From: Mesorhizobium sp. M4B.F.Ca.ET.058.02.1.1
GTDB lineage: Bacteria > Pseudomonadota > Alphaproteobacteria > Rhizobiales > Rhizobiaceae
Length of the DNA: 64,000 nt
Assembly (NCBI RefSeq): GCF_003952505.1
Contig: NZ_CP034450.1
Span: forward strand, 1,488,001-1,552,000
Direction: 5' to 3'
Part shown: one piece after another, positions 1 through 9,535 of the stretch
Layout of the letters: each line of letters starts with the position of its first letter
How positions within the stretch are numbered: position 1 is the first letter of the stretch
Notes under the pieces: model-generated
The model's input: only the letters and a program-made list of their open reading frames with translations
What the model was told of the DNA's origin: nothing
Database searches by the model: none
Program-made: the position numbers and the translations under genes

Positions 1-150
1 GCTCGCCGAACGTTGCCCGCTGCTGGCGCTGCGCTCGCCAAGGCGCTAAGGGGCACCTATGAAATTCCTTCGCGATCCCATCAGCGAAAGACCGCGTTCC
101 TGATGCGAATCCAGGCCGGGAAAAATTTCGCGCGGTTCGTTCCTTGCGCG
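1..150. other. Left edge, no complete gene
   Basis: Bases 2-49 read open in one plus-strand frame and end in TAA at 47-49, so they could be the last 15 codons of a gene lying to the left, but this is too short to identify. From 50 to the groES promoter I see no coding signal. Confidence 0.3.
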
Positions 151-153
151 CGC

Positions 154-182
154 CTTGACTCTCGAAACCCTCCGGCCTATCT
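154..182 (+). promoter_or_regulatory. Heat-shock type promoter of groESL
   Basis: CTTGAC at 154-159 and CCTATCT at 176-182 are separated by about 17-18 bases. This fits the alphaproteobacterial RpoH (sigma-32) pattern of a CTTG -35 and a CYTAT -10, and a housekeeping sigma could also read it. It lies just upstream of the CIRCE operator, so groESL probably has dual control by sigma-32 and HrcA. The match is by eye. Confidence 0.7.
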
Positions 183-192
183 CAGCGCCACG

Positions 193-219
193 TTAGCACT
201 CGCCTTGCGTGAGTGCTAA
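193..219 (+). promoter_or_regulatory. CIRCE operator (HrcA binding site)
   Basis: TTAGCACTC at 193-201, a 9-base spacer, and GAGTGCTAA at 211-219 form a perfect copy of the CIRCE inverted repeat. CIRCE is bound by the repressor HrcA, which needs GroEL for activity, so the operon is normally held down when free chaperonin is plentiful. It sits in the groES 5' leader, 62 bases before the start codon. Confidence 0.97.
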
Positions 220-281
220 CTCATATCCGGCCTCGCCGGATGGAGGAACAGTTCTCACCGTTCTCATCGAGGAAGACACTT

Positions 282-578
282 ATGGCAAAGTCCAAGTTCC
301 GCCCGCTTCATGACCGCGTGGTCGTTCGCCGGGTCGAATCCGAATCCAAGACCGCCGGCGGGATCATCATCCCGGATACGGCGAAGGAGAAGCCGCAGGA
401 GGGCGAGATCATCGCCGTCGGCTCCGGCGCTCGCGACGAAGCCGGCAAGCTCGTGCCGCTCGACGTCAAGGCCGGCGACCGCATCCTGTTCGGCAAGTGG
501 TCCGGCACCGAAGTCAAGCTCAATGGCGAAGACCTTCTGATCATGAAGGAATCCGACATCATGGGCATCATCGGCTGA
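282..578 (+). CDS. groES: Co-chaperonin GroES
   Basis: A 98-residue Hsp10. The heptameric ring caps GroEL in the cytoplasm and closes the folding chamber. The N-terminus ([17 protein letters not shown]) and the mobile-loop region around residues 18-35 ([19 protein letters not shown]) are typical. An in-frame start at 213 exists, but it would place the CIRCE operator inside the gene. The ATG at 282, preceded by a GAGGAAG ribosome site, gives the family length. groEL follows after 69 bases in the same operon. Confidence 0.98.
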   Translation: MAKSKFRPLHDRVVVRRVESESKTAGGIIIPDTAKEKPQEGEIIAVGSGARDEAGKLVPLDVKAGDRILFGKWSGTEVKLNGEDLLIMKESDIMGIIG

Positions 579-608
579 ACATCGGCCTCACCGTCAACTG
601 AATCTTGA

Positions 609-2453
<1,845 letters not shown>

Positions 2454-2472
2454 TGTCCCATCACGAATAGTG

Positions 2473-2499
2473 AAGGGCGGCAGAAATGCCGCCCTTTTT
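2473..2499 (+). terminator. Rho-independent terminator of groESL
   Basis: A 10-base stem (AAGGGCGGCA at 2473-2482, TGCCGCCCTT at 2487-2496) with a GAAA tetraloop runs into TTTTTC. This is a textbook intrinsic terminator after the duplicated groEL tail. Confidence 0.92.
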
Positions 2500-2629
2500 C
2501 GTTAGGCTCGCTTGATTTTGCACTCGGTGACCTTCGCCACGGAATCGACTCCCGCCCGCATCGTCGAGACCATGGTTATGTGAAGGAATAGGGCCTGGCG
2601 CGAAAAGCCGCCGCGCTGAGGCCCAGCCC

Positions 2630-3231
2630 GGCGAAGCGCTGCCGCCAGTCATCAAAGCCGGGGACCCGAAGGGCGACGGCGGCTGGCTCGGCCAGTTCAT
2701 AAAGCTGGCCGTGTCGGAGGTCGCGGAAAAGCGGGCCGGCAGCGAGACCGTCCTCACCAAGCTCAGCGAGCTGATGTTCGTCGATGTTCTGCGCCGCTAT
2801 GTGGAATCGCTGCCGCCGCAGCACACGGGCTGGCTGGCCGGCCTGCGCGATCCGCACCTGGGCAAGGCGCTGGCGCTGATCCATGATCGACCGGCGCATA
2901 ACTGGACGGTGGGGCGCTAGCGAGGGAAGCCGCGCTGTCACGCACCGTGCTCGCCGAACGCTTCACCAGGCTCGTCGGCATGCCGCCGATGCACTATCTC
3001 GCCAAATGGCGGATGCAGATCGCTTCGGAATTGCTCAGCGCCGGCAACAGCAGCGTCGCCAACATCGCGGCGGAGATCGGCTACGAATCCGAGGCAGCGT
3101 TCAGCCGCGCCTTCAAGAAGGCGATCGGCGTCCCGCCCTCGGCCTGGCGGCTTGGCGTTCGGCCTACGCCCGGTTCCGGAAGCCATGAGGCTTCCGAACC
3201 CGAAGGCGAACCGGCCGTGGCAGCGAACTAG
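2630..3231 (+). pseudogene. AraC-family regulator, truncated and frameshifted
   Basis: Two adjoining reading frames together make the C-terminal two thirds of an AraC regulator of the cupin-sensor type. The upstream frame (about 2630-2919) gives the end of the sensor domain (GGWLGQFIKLAVSEVAEKRA, LSELMFVDVLRRYVE) and stops at TAG 2917-2919. The next frame continues without a gap as ALAREAALSRTVLAERF through both helix-turn-helix motifs to 3231. A one-base deletion near 2910 (GTGGAGGCG read as GTGGGGCG) explains the break. The N-terminal part expected of a roughly 300-residue protein is absent, so this is most likely a remnant. Confidence 0.85.
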
Positions 3232-3839
3232 CGATCCGTCAGCGCCAGCTTGGCGCCTAGCATGACGAAGGCTCCGGCGAAGGCGCGGCGCATCCAGGTC
3301 AGCACCTTAGGCCGCGACACGACATGGCTGCGGATCGACGCGGCGAAGATGCCGTAGCCGACAAAGACGATGAAGGTGACGAGCATGAAGACGCCGGAGA
3401 GCTCCAGCATCATCGACAAGGCGTTCGGCTCGGTGGTGCTGACGAATTGCGGCAGGAAGGCAAAGAAGAAGATCGACAGCTTCGGGTTGAGGATGTTGAT
3501 GAGGATGCCGGACGTGATCACCTTGCCGGCCGAGCGCGGCGCGAGGTTCTCGTCGACGCTGAGACCGCCCCCCTCCTTCAGTGTGTTCCAGGCCATGTAA
3601 AGCAGATAGGCGACGCCGAGATATTTCAGCGTCTCGAAGGCGACGGCGCTGGTGTGCAGCACGGCGGCGAGGCCGGTGATGGCGGCGGCCATATGCGGGA
3701 TGATGCCCAGCGTGCAGCCGAAGGCGGCGATGATCGAGGCGCGCGCGCCACGCGAGAGGCCGGCGCTCAGCGTGTAGAGAACGCCAGTGCCCGGCGAGGC
3801 GACGACGATCAGCGTCGTCAACAGGAATTCGATGCTCAA
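3228..3839 (-). CDS. LysE/RhtB family amino acid exporter
   Basis: About 203 residues. An inner-membrane exporter of the LysE/RhtB superfamily, which pumps out amino acids or their derivatives; the substrate cannot be read from sequence. The N-terminus (SIEFLLTTLIVVASPGTGVLY) has the family's conserved Pro-Gly near residue 15. Six hydrophobic segments and the mid-protein NPKLSIFFFAFLPQF motif follow. The start is taken as TTG at 3839, with GGAGGAA upstream, because longer versions add 85 uncharacteristic residues. This TTG overlaps the stop of the preceding gene (TTGA), so the two are translationally coupled. It converges with the AraC remnant by 4 bases. Confidence 0.88.
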   Translation of the reverse strand: MSIEFLLTTLIVVASPGTGVLYTLSAGLSRGARASIIAAFGCTLGIIPHMAAAITGLAAVLHTSAVAFETLKYLGVAYLLYMAWNTLKEGGGLSVDENLAPRSAGKVITSGILINILNPKLSIFFFAFLPQFVSTTEPNALSMMLELSGVFMLVTFIVFVGYGIFAASIRSHVVSRPKVLTWMRRAFAGAFVMLGAKLALTDR

Positions 3840-4228
3840 GGCTTGTTCCTCCGCGGCCCCTGCCAGGCGGGAAGGTACCGAGCCGATTGAGGCGGGGCAA
3901 GCGGGGTAGGAGAGCAATCTCCCGCCTTGTGGGGGAGACCAACAAGCGGCAGCCCATGCGCCTGGCGAGCCATCAGGCAGTCGTCGCCGCCGGGCACGCA
4001 GGCACGGCAGACGTCGGGGCGGAGTTCGTAGATGCCGCAGGCCGTGTGCTTGCCGATCTCGCCGGTCAGCGCCGCACAGCGCACGCCGTCGCAACGCATG
4101 CCGGACAGGTCGGCCGACACGTATTTCTCGGGAATGCGGTCCAGCTGTTCATCCGCCTCGGTGGAGAAGCGCGGCCATGCGGCCGAATAGGAACAGCAGG
4201 CGCCGCAGCTCTGGCAATCGAAAAGCAT
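3836..4228 (-). CDS. YkgJ-family cysteine cluster protein
   Basis: About 130 residues from the ATG at 4228; a TTG at 4312 would add 28 residues. The Cys-rich motif FDCQSCGACC at the N-terminus and later CGIYELRPDVCRAC are the signature of the YkgJ/UPF0153 family, thought to bind zinc or an Fe-S cluster. The biochemical role is unknown. The last roughly 30 residues (from GLPHKAGDCSPTP) are translated from what looks like an intergenic palindromic repeat and are probably not part of the ancestral protein. Upstream and downstream genes run in the same direction. Confidence 0.85.
   Translation of the reverse strand: MLFDCQSCGACCSYSAAWPRFSTEADEQLDRIPEKYVSADLSGMRCDGVRCAALTGEIGKHTACGIYELRPDVCRACVPGGDDCLMARQAHGLPLVGLPHKAGDCSPTPLAPPQSARYLPAWQGPRRNKP
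3905..3940 (-). repeat. Rhizobial intergenic-type palindrome inside ykgJ-like gene
   Basis: The segment reads AGCAATCTCCCGCCTTGTGG then GGGAGACC, a CTCCC...GGGAG hairpin of the style common between rhizobial genes. Here it is read through as the C-terminus of the YkgJ-type protein. Assignment to a repeat family is by resemblance only. Confidence 0.45.
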
Positions 4229-4317
4229 GCCATCGACGGCGAGCGGCCAGGCCAGACCGGCGGCCGCGCCGGAGGGCCGGCTCAGGTCTCCACGATCCGC
4301 GTCACTCGGCAAGGCCG

Positions 4318-4476
4318 CTATTTCTTCCCTTTGGTCTTGCGGGGCGGTGTTTGCGCCGGCGCGTCGAACAAATCGGATGCGCTCGGCTTGTCGACCTTCG
4401 GCGCGGCAGCCGGCTTGGCCGGCTTTGCGGCGGCGGGTGACGCCGGCTGGTGCTTGGCGGAGAATTTTATGGCCAT
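4318..4476 (-). CDS. Small Lys/Ala/Pro-rich protein
   Basis: 52 residues, starting MAIKFSAKHQPASPAAAKPA and ending PPRKTKGKK. It is basic and low in complexity, with no recognisable fold. It has a proper ATG and lies one base after the stop of the gene at 4478-4885, so it is very probably a real third member of this small operon. Alanine-proline-lysine composition of this kind is seen in small nucleic-acid-associated proteins, but no function can be assigned. Confidence 0.6.
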   Translation of the reverse strand: MAIKFSAKHQPASPAAAKPAKPAAAPKVDKPSASDLFDAPAQTPPRKTKGKK

Positions 4477-4477
4477 G

Positions 4478-4885
4478 TCAGTCCTCGTCAGCAAAACGCG
4501 ATGACGGCGCCCGCGGATTGCGCAGGCGGCCGATGAGCGCCGAAACCGCCGTGATGTTCATTTCCTCCGGCGACCAGTTCCTGGCTTCCACGAGGTGATG
4601 CGGCGCCAGTTCGCGATGCGTGCTGCCGCTATAGGCGGCGTCCGGATGTGTCACGCGCTCATGGGTTTTGCCGTCCTCGCGCACATATTCGATCAGATAG
4701 TTGGGGCATTCGGCGCGGCTGCGCACACCGACCCGCACCTGGGCATCGCCATGGGCGCGCTTGCAGCGTTCCAGTTTTTCCAGCACGCGCCGGACATATT
4801 CGACCGGCTTGTCCAGGACATCGACCATATCGGCAATCGTCGAATCGGCGGCGATCGGCGTTGGCGGGACGCGCTTGGTGGCCAT
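4478..4885 (-). CDS. Hypothetical protein (135 aa)
   Basis: A soluble, charged protein starting MATKRVPPTPIAADSTIADM. The first 40 residues look helical (VDVLDKPVEYVRRVLEKLERC); the rest holds a conserved-looking core, YLIEYVREDGKTHERVTHPD. No family recognised. Its ATG overlaps the stop of the upstream gene as ATGA (4885), and the small basic gene follows after one base, so three short genes form one operon. Confidence 0.65.
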   Translation of the reverse strand: MATKRVPPTPIAADSTIADMVDVLDKPVEYVRRVLEKLERCKRAHGDAQVRVGVRSRAECPNYLIEYVREDGKTHERVTHPDAAYSGSTHRELAPHHLVEARNWSPEEMNITAVSALIGRLRNPRAPSSRFADED

Positions 4886-5139
4886 CAGCGTTTGCCCGTG
4901 CGTTTCGGCAAAGCGGCAAGGGCGGCGGCGGCCACCCTGTGCTCGGCTTCCTTTTCCAGCCGTAGCTCGCGCAGCCGCGCGGTCTTGGCCTCGCGGGCCT
5001 GGCTGGCGGCATCCTGCTCGGAAACGATGCGACTGAGCGACATCGACTGGGTCCTGGCCCGGCTGAAAAGCGATTCAGCCTGGTCGCCCCGGGTCTTCGA
5101 AGTGAGGGACAAAATCTTCTCCTGGTCCGGCGCATCCAT
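4885..5139 (-). CDS. Hypothetical coiled-coil-like protein (84 aa)
   Basis: Taken from the ATG at 5139 (MDAPDQEKILSLTSKTRG). The 62 residues encoded further upstream look like leader sequence. The C-terminal half (AREAKTARLRELRLEKEAEH) is strongly helical and charged, suggesting a short coiled coil. No family recognised. It is the first gene of the small operon and is coupled to the next by ATGA. Confidence 0.6.
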   Translation of the reverse strand: MDAPDQEKILSLTSKTRGDQAESLFSRARTQSMSLSRIVSEQDAASQAREAKTARLRELRLEKEAEHRVAAAALAALPKRTGKR

Positions 5140-5333
5140 AGGCCGGCGCGACGGTGCTTTAGCACATCCCAATCGGCCTGCGACGCACAATTCAGTCCCC
5201 AAACGCAAAAAAGGGCGTAAGCATTGCCCTCTTCGTCGTGGCGGTCCATGCTGGCGCACCGTCAGGGTTGAATTGCGACCCAAAAAAAATTGCAAAATGC
5301 GGGAACCATCTTGGCATCCGCGCATTTTGGTAC

Positions 5334-5422
5334 GGTCAGCAATTCATGAAAGCAATTTCAGGAAAAGGCTGGCACAAAGGACGCCTCCCGCGCGATAAAA
5401 GGTGCGAGGGGCGTTCTTTTTT
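5334..5422 (+). ncRNA. Candidate small RNA with its own promoter and terminator
   Basis: No plus-strand gene precedes the terminator at 5381-5422, so something else must be transcribed into it. GGAAC at 5302-5306 and CATT at 5323-5326, 16 bases apart, resemble the EcfG stress promoter (GGAAC-N16/17-CGTT) with one mismatch. A transcript beginning near 5334 would be about 90 bases. The promoter region is itself within a dyad (CAAAATGCG ... CGCATTTTG). No RNA family recognised. Confidence 0.35.
5381..5422 (+). terminator. Rho-independent terminator, plus strand
   Basis: A 13-position stem (5381-5393 with 5402-5414, one mismatch and two G-T pairs) closes an 8-base loop and runs into TCTTTTTT. 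The orientation is plus. On the minus strand the same hairpin sits just after the SRPBCC gene and could help end that transcript, although it lacks a T run there. Confidence 0.75.
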
Positions 5423-5432
5423 GTCTGGCGCC

Positions 5433-6212
5433 TCACATGATCACGCTCATCATCGGCAGGACCTCGTAGCGGAAGCCGCGCCCCGAAAGCACGACCGGGT
5501 CGGCGTCAGTCACTGCTCGTGCCTCGGCCTCGCCGCCGACGCGCAGGATGCAGAGGCCCCAGGGCCCGGCCGGGTCGGCGACCGGACCGGCGATCAGCAT
5601 CGTGCCCTGACGAAGCTGATCGCGCAGGTATTCAGCATGGCGACCCATCAGCGCCCTCTCCTCCTCGGTCAAGGTGAAGGCGAAATCCGGGCGCGGCGGG
5701 ATCAGCCGGCAATGGAACACGCCGGGCGCCTTGACCCCGGCCTCGCCGGCGAGGAAAGCGCCGAGCCAGCCGAGCACACGCTCCCAGCCCTGGCCGTGAT
5801 CGCGGCAGGAGTCGTGACGCGGGCCAAAACCTTCGTGGCGCAGGGTGAGCCAGGTCCCGGTCCCGATCGCCTCCAGCGTGTAGGTGACGGTCGTCACGTT
5901 GTCGCCGTCCCATGGCGCCTTCCAGGTCATCACAAGGCGGTGCGGCGGCTCGACCTCGAGATATTCGCCCTGGACGTGGAAATCACGGCCGTCGGCGCCC
6001 TTGCCCTCGGAGCGCCAGGCGCCGCCCGGCCGAACGTCGGCAGTGTGCTTTGTGGTGCGGTACATGTTGTCGGCACCCCACCAGAGCGGGATCTGGTCCG
6101 CGGCGGTGATCGCGCGGAACACCCGCTCCGGTGGCACGGCGATCGTCACCGTCGCCAGGATGGTGCCCGCCGAAACGTCGGCTATTGCGCGTGGTCTCTC
6201 ATTGCCCGCCAT
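5433..6212 (-). CDS. SRPBCC (AHSA1-type) and YciI-domain fusion protein
   Basis: 259 residues from the ATG at 6212 (MAGNERPRAIADVSAG), which follows a GGAGGA ribosome site. The first 150 residues form a START-like SRPBCC domain of the AHSA1 type (RVFRAITAADQIPLWWG, PHRLVMTWKAPWDG). The C-terminal 90 residues look like a YciI/DCGP domain (LTEEERALMGRHAEYLRDQL, MLIAGPVADPAGPWGL). The ligand is unknown. It lies 14 bases downstream of an ArsR regulator and is surely co-transcribed with it, a common pairing for AHSA1-type proteins. Confidence 0.88.
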   Translation of the reverse strand: MAGNERPRAIADVSAGTILATVTIAVPPERVFRAITAADQIPLWWGADNMYRTTKHTADVRPGGAWRSEGKGADGRDFHVQGEYLEVEPPHRLVMTWKAPWDGDNVTTVTYTLEAIGTGTWLTLRHEGFGPRHDSCRDHGQGWERVLGWLGAFLAGEAGVKAPGVFHCRLIPPRPDFAFTLTEEERALMGRHAEYLRDQLRQGTMLIAGPVADPAGPWGLCILRVGGEAEARAVTDADPVVLSGRGFRYEVLPMMSVIM

Positions 6213-6226
6213 CACTCGTCCTCCAG

Positions 6227-6532
6227 TTAGGATTTCAGGTTGCCGAGGCTCGCCTGCCAGAAGTCGCGATAAGGCATGATCCAATCGGCGACGTCCTTCA
6301 GTTCCGCCGGCTCCAGCCTATAGAGCCGCTCGCGGCCGCGCTTCTGCTCGGAGACGACGTTGAGCTCGCGCAGGATGCGCAGATGCTTGGAGATCGCCGG
6401 CCGGCTCTGCGAGAAGGCAGAGGCCAGTTCGTTGACGGGCGCCGGCCCCTGCCGCAAACGGTCGAGGATGGCGCGACGCGTCGGATCGGCGATGGCGCGG
6501 AAAACGGAGCGGTCGGGATCAGCCTGCGGCAT
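6227..6532 (-). CDS. ArsR-family transcriptional regulator
   Basis: 101 residues with a winged helix-turn-helix: ADPTRRAILDRLRQGPAPVN, then the recognition helix SQSRPAISKHLRILRELNVV and wing KRGRERLYRL. No metal-binding cysteines are visible, so this is the subclass that pairs with SRPBCC proteins rather than a metal sensor. The inverted repeat directly in front of its start codon suggests autoregulation of the two-gene operon. Confidence 0.93.
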   Translation of the reverse strand: MPQADPDRSVFRAIADPTRRAILDRLRQGPAPVNELASAFSQSRPAISKHLRILRELNVVSEQKRGRERLYRLEPAELKDVADWIMPYRDFWQASLGNLKS

Positions 6533-6533
6533 G

Positions 6534-6557
6534 ATACGTATCCATTTGGTTACGTAT
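6534..6557 (-). promoter_or_regulatory. Inverted repeat before the ArsR gene
   Basis: ATACGTA (6534-6540) and TACGTAT (6551-6557) form a perfect 7-base inverted repeat with a 10-base spacer, two bases from the start codon. It is the likely ArsR operator. Confidence 0.6.
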
Positions 6558-6617
6558 TATGCCGGACCGGCGCTGCGGTCAATTCTCTTGAAGAGATATG
6601 GCATGCCGCCGTCGTGG

Positions 6618-7277
6618 TCAGTCCTGTTCGTGAGGGCCTGGCTCCGGCCACGTCTCCTTAGCCGCCTCCGTATACCAGTGCCGCATCGCAGGCGTGGAAA
6701 GCACGGCGTCGACATAGGCGCGGATATCCGGCGCCAGCTCGCCGCCATAGGTGTCGAAACGGGTGACGATCGGCGCGTACATGGCATCCGCGGCGGTGAA
6801 ATGACCGAACAGGAACGGGCCGCTCACGCCATGTTCAGCCCGGCATTGCCGCCAGATCGCCTCGATGCGTGCCCGTTGCGTGTCGCCCTCGGCGTCGAGC
6901 GGCTTGTGGCTCTTCGGTCGACGCAGGTTCATCGGCCAACCGTAGCGGACCTCGCGAAAACCGGAATGCATCTCGGTCGCCACCGAGCGTGCCAGCGCGC
7001 GGGCACCGATGTCGTCCGGCCAGAGCTTTTTCTGCGGAAAGAGATCGGCAAGATATTCAAGGATGGCAAGGGTTTCCCAGACAATCCTGCCATTGTGATT
7101 CAAGACCGGCACCAGACCGGTTGGCGACACTTTGGCGAGATTGGCAAAGGTCTCGGGCGTGCGCAGGCGCACGAAACTCTCCTCGAACGGGATCTCCAGA
7201 TGCCGCATCGCCACCCATGGCCTGAGCGACCAGGAGGAAAAGCATTTGTTGCCGATGAAGAGCGTGAATTCAGCCAT
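6618..7277 (-). CDS. Glutathione S-transferase family protein
   Basis: 219 residues from the ATG at 7277 (MAEFTLFIGNKCFSSWSLRP). The N-terminal thioredoxin-like domain has the active-site serine region CFSSWSLRPW and the cis-proline segment TGLVPVLNHNGRIVWETLAI, which binds the gamma-glutamyl end of glutathione. A helical C-terminal domain follows (FLFGHFTAADAMYAPIVTRF). It would conjugate or reduce electrophiles in the cytoplasm; the substrate is unknown. It appears to stand alone. Confidence 0.92.
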   Translation of the reverse strand: MAEFTLFIGNKCFSSWSLRPWVAMRHLEIPFEESFVRLRTPETFANLAKVSPTGLVPVLNHNGRIVWETLAILEYLADLFPQKKLWPDDIGARALARSVATEMHSGFREVRYGWPMNLRRPKSHKPLDAEGDTQRARIEAIWRQCRAEHGVSGPFLFGHFTAADAMYAPIVTRFDTYGGELAPDIRAYVDAVLSTPAMRHWYTEAAKETWPEPGPHEQD

Positions 7278-7384
7278 GGTTGTTCCCATATTGCCCGCGC
7301 ATTCGCAGGCGCACCCTACCCCGCCTGCTTGCCGGGCCGATCCCGAAATTACGACCAGGGCCGCTGTCCCGCCGCCTCAGAAAC

Positions 7385-8509
7385 TCAGGCTCTTGGAAAA
7401 AGCGTTGGTGAAGACCACCTCGCCGTGGTCGCCGCCGCCTCGCCGAGCACCACATCCATGCTGTCGCCGGTCACCCGCGCCAGCGCGAAGCCGCCCATGT
7501 AGGCGGCCTTCGGCTTGAACAGGTCGAGCCCGTCGCGGCGGTAGATCATCGGCGCCTCGTGCTGGTGGCCGTGGAAGATTGCGATGACATTGTAGCCCTT
7601 GAGAGCCGAAAGCAGGGCCTGGCGGTCCGCCTCGCCCCACCAATGCGGCGAGCCGGTGCCCTCGTCGTCATAGGTCCTTTTCGCCGGATCCCAGCGCTCG
7701 ATCGAGAAAATGTCCCAGCCATAGTGCTGGAACAGGATGACCGGGCGGCCGTCGCCGGCATAGGTCGCCAGGTCCTGCTTCAGCCATGGCAGGCTGCTCA
7801 GCGCGGCATGGCCGGTGTCGCCGGCGAAACGGTGCGTCTGGACGAGATGCAGGCCGCCCCAATCCCAGGAATAGCAGTCGGTGTCGACGTCATAGTCGGT
7901 TGCCGGCACCGGCGGCTTGAAGAACACGCCGGCGCGATGGTTGACCTCGACATAGTCGCGCAGCTCGCGGCGGTACCAGTCGACATGCGGCGGCGAGCCG
8001 TTCTGGTCGAGGTCGTGGTTGCCGAGGCCGACGTAGACGGGCACGTGCACGCGGTCGGGGCCTATGCCCTGCTGGTAGCGCTGGCTGAACTGCAGCAGCT
8101 GCGTGCCCTCGCTGGGCTCGGTGACCTGGCCGCCGCCGTCGTCGGTGATGTCGCCGCCGGTGACCAGGCCAAGCGGCGTGCCGATGCGGCTGCCGGCCGA
8201 ACGCAGGCCGGTGGCGACGCCGCCGATCTCGGCCGGCCAAGCCTTGTCGGCGATGCCGTTCAGGGCGGCGACGCTGCGCAGAAGCGCGGCATCCGTCTTG
8301 CCCTCCTGCAGGCAATTGGGGCTCAACCCGCTCGCCATGCGGCAGGCATGGATATCGGCGATGAACAGGAAAGTCGCGTCGACCGGCTGGATTCGCTTTC
8401 CGGTCTGACCGAATGCCGGATGGGCAAAGGCCGCGGCAGACGCAAGGCTCGCCATCTGCGCCAGGAAAGCGCGACGGGATATCGAACGGGCTTGCCAGCT
8501 ATTCATCAT
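7385..8509 (-). CDS. Tat-exported metallophosphoesterase
   Basis: 374 residues. The N-terminus (SISRRAFLAQMASLASAAAF) has the twin arginines of a Tat signal, so it is probably exported folded to the periplasm. The calcineurin-like fold is shown by the metal-binding motifs in order: FIADIH, VTGGDITDDG, GLGNHDLDQNG, ILFQHYGWD and FHGHQH. The natural phosphoester substrate is not evident. The gene stands apart, divergent from the exported protein at 8632. Confidence 0.9.
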   Translation of the reverse strand: MMNSWQARSISRRAFLAQMASLASAAAFAHPAFGQTGKRIQPVDATFLFIADIHACRMASGLSPNCLQEGKTDAALLRSVAALNGIADKAWPAEIGGVATGLRSAGSRIGTPLGLVTGGDITDDGGGQVTEPSEGTQLLQFSQRYQQGIGPDRVHVPVYVGLGNHDLDQNGSPPHVDWYRRELRDYVEVNHRAGVFFKPPVPATDYDVDTDCYSWDWGGLHLVQTHRFAGDTGHAALSSLPWLKQDLATYAGDGRPVILFQHYGWDIFSIERWDPAKRTYDDEGTGSPHWWGEADRQALLSALKGYNVIAIFHGHQHEAPMIYRRDGLDLFKPKAAYMGGFALARVTGDSMDVVLGEAAATTARWSSPTLFPRA

Positions 8510-8631
8510 GGCCGAAATTCAGCACAGGCGGCGCCCGGCCGTCCAGTTCCTCCCGATCCGCCAAGCATCGACATGGCGGTATGGGTCTGGCAGTCTTGCG
8601 CCTTCAACTTGAGCGGGAAGAGGAGGATGCG

Positions 8632-9219
8632 ATGAAGGCCGCAACGATCGGCATGGCCCTGCTTGCCGCGGCGGGCACCGCGCATGGCGCCGAATGCGTC
8701 GACGCCAAGACCGCCAAGACCGGCTTCGTGCTGGAGATGCCGGGCATCCGCAGCGAGTTCCGGCCGGCGGCCGGCGGCATGGTTTCGGTCGCCAACACAT
8801 ACCAGTCGGAATCGCCGCAGACGCAGTTTCTCTATGCCGGGCTGATCGAGGTGTTCCGCGACAGCACGACCGGCCATCTGGCGATGATCCCGCTCGGCGA
8901 CCTGAAAAAGCTGTTTCCGCTGAAGGCAGGCGCGAAGAGCACGACGCAGTTCGTCGAGCTGTCGCCGAAGAAGCAGCCGAAAGGCACCAAGACGCTGGAA
9001 CTGGCGGTGAAGGGCAAGGAGACGTTCAGCCTCGGCGGCTGCAAATACAATGTGCTGGCGGTCAAGGAGACATTCAAGAACCAGGCCGGCGAGACGCTGG
9101 ACACGTTCACCGCGCTCTACGCGCCGGATCTCGGCGCATCGCTGGCCCGGCGCTATGACGAGGGCACGAATTCGGAGAGCGTGGTCGGCTACGAGACGAT
9201 CAAGCCGCTGGCGAATTAG
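8632..9219 (+). CDS. Exported hypothetical protein (195 aa)
   Basis: A Sec signal peptide (MKAATIGMALLAAAGTAHGA) is followed by about 175 residues with two cysteines (AECVDAKTAK and LGGCKYNVLAVKETF) that could form a disulfide. The family is not recognised. The start at 8632 is supported by AGAGGAGG directly upstream; longer in-frame starts cross the neighbouring promoter region. The protein is divergent from the phosphoesterase gene, with a short shared promoter region between them. Confidence 0.75.
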   Translation: MKAATIGMALLAAAGTAHGAECVDAKTAKTGFVLEMPGIRSEFRPAAGGMVSVANTYQSESPQTQFLYAGLIEVFRDSTTGHLAMIPLGDLKKLFPLKAGAKSTTQFVELSPKKQPKGTKTLELAVKGKETFSLGGCKYNVLAVKETFKNQAGETLDTFTALYAPDLGASLARRYDEGTNSESVVGYETIKPLAN

Positions 9220-9535
9220 ACTAGGTCCAATCTAGACTCAACGCTGGCGCGTTGGTGCATGGCGTTGCGGAACCTCCGATTCGTGCGCCAGTGTCGTGAT
9301 TTTGAAGTTCGCATTATTGCGACATCGCGGTCCGAGCGAACTCGAAACGACACTGGAACAGATTCGACGTATTCGGGTCATAATCGCGCATATCGCCCAC
9401 TTCCCCAATATGCCATAGTCGCTCAGAGGCGTCGCCAACCGGTGTTCGCCCCCACCTTCAGGACCGCGATCGATACCAAGACGATCGACGCGGAGGAACT
9501 TGCATCGACCGCAAGCCGACGGAGGAAATTGGGCC
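9220..9535. other. Intergenic region with palindromic repeat
   Basis: 316 bases without a credible gene, less GC-rich than the surroundings. It holds the palindromic repeat at 9288-9356 and ends in the GGAGGAAA ribosome site of the solute-binding protein gene. Confidence 0.6.
9288..9356. repeat. Palindromic repeat, copy A
   Basis: CCAGTGTCGT (9288-9297) and ACGACACTGG (9347-9356) are perfect 10-base terminal inverted repeats, with an inner GTTCGC/GCGAAC pair. A diverged second copy (GTGTCGTGATTT ... TCCGAGCGAAC ... AAACGACAC) lies at 10829-10900 in the same orientation, beyond the solute-binding protein gene. No transposase is present, so the copies look like MITE-type or other intergenic elements. 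Confidence 0.75.

Noticed and set aside
5238..6230. A 330-codon plus-strand frame across the terminator and the SRPBCC gene
   Set aside because: It passes through an intrinsic terminator and over a gene with clear domains on the other strand.
7559..8635. A 358-codon plus-strand frame opposite the phosphoesterase
   Set aside because: The minus-strand gene has all metallophosphoesterase motifs; this frame has none.
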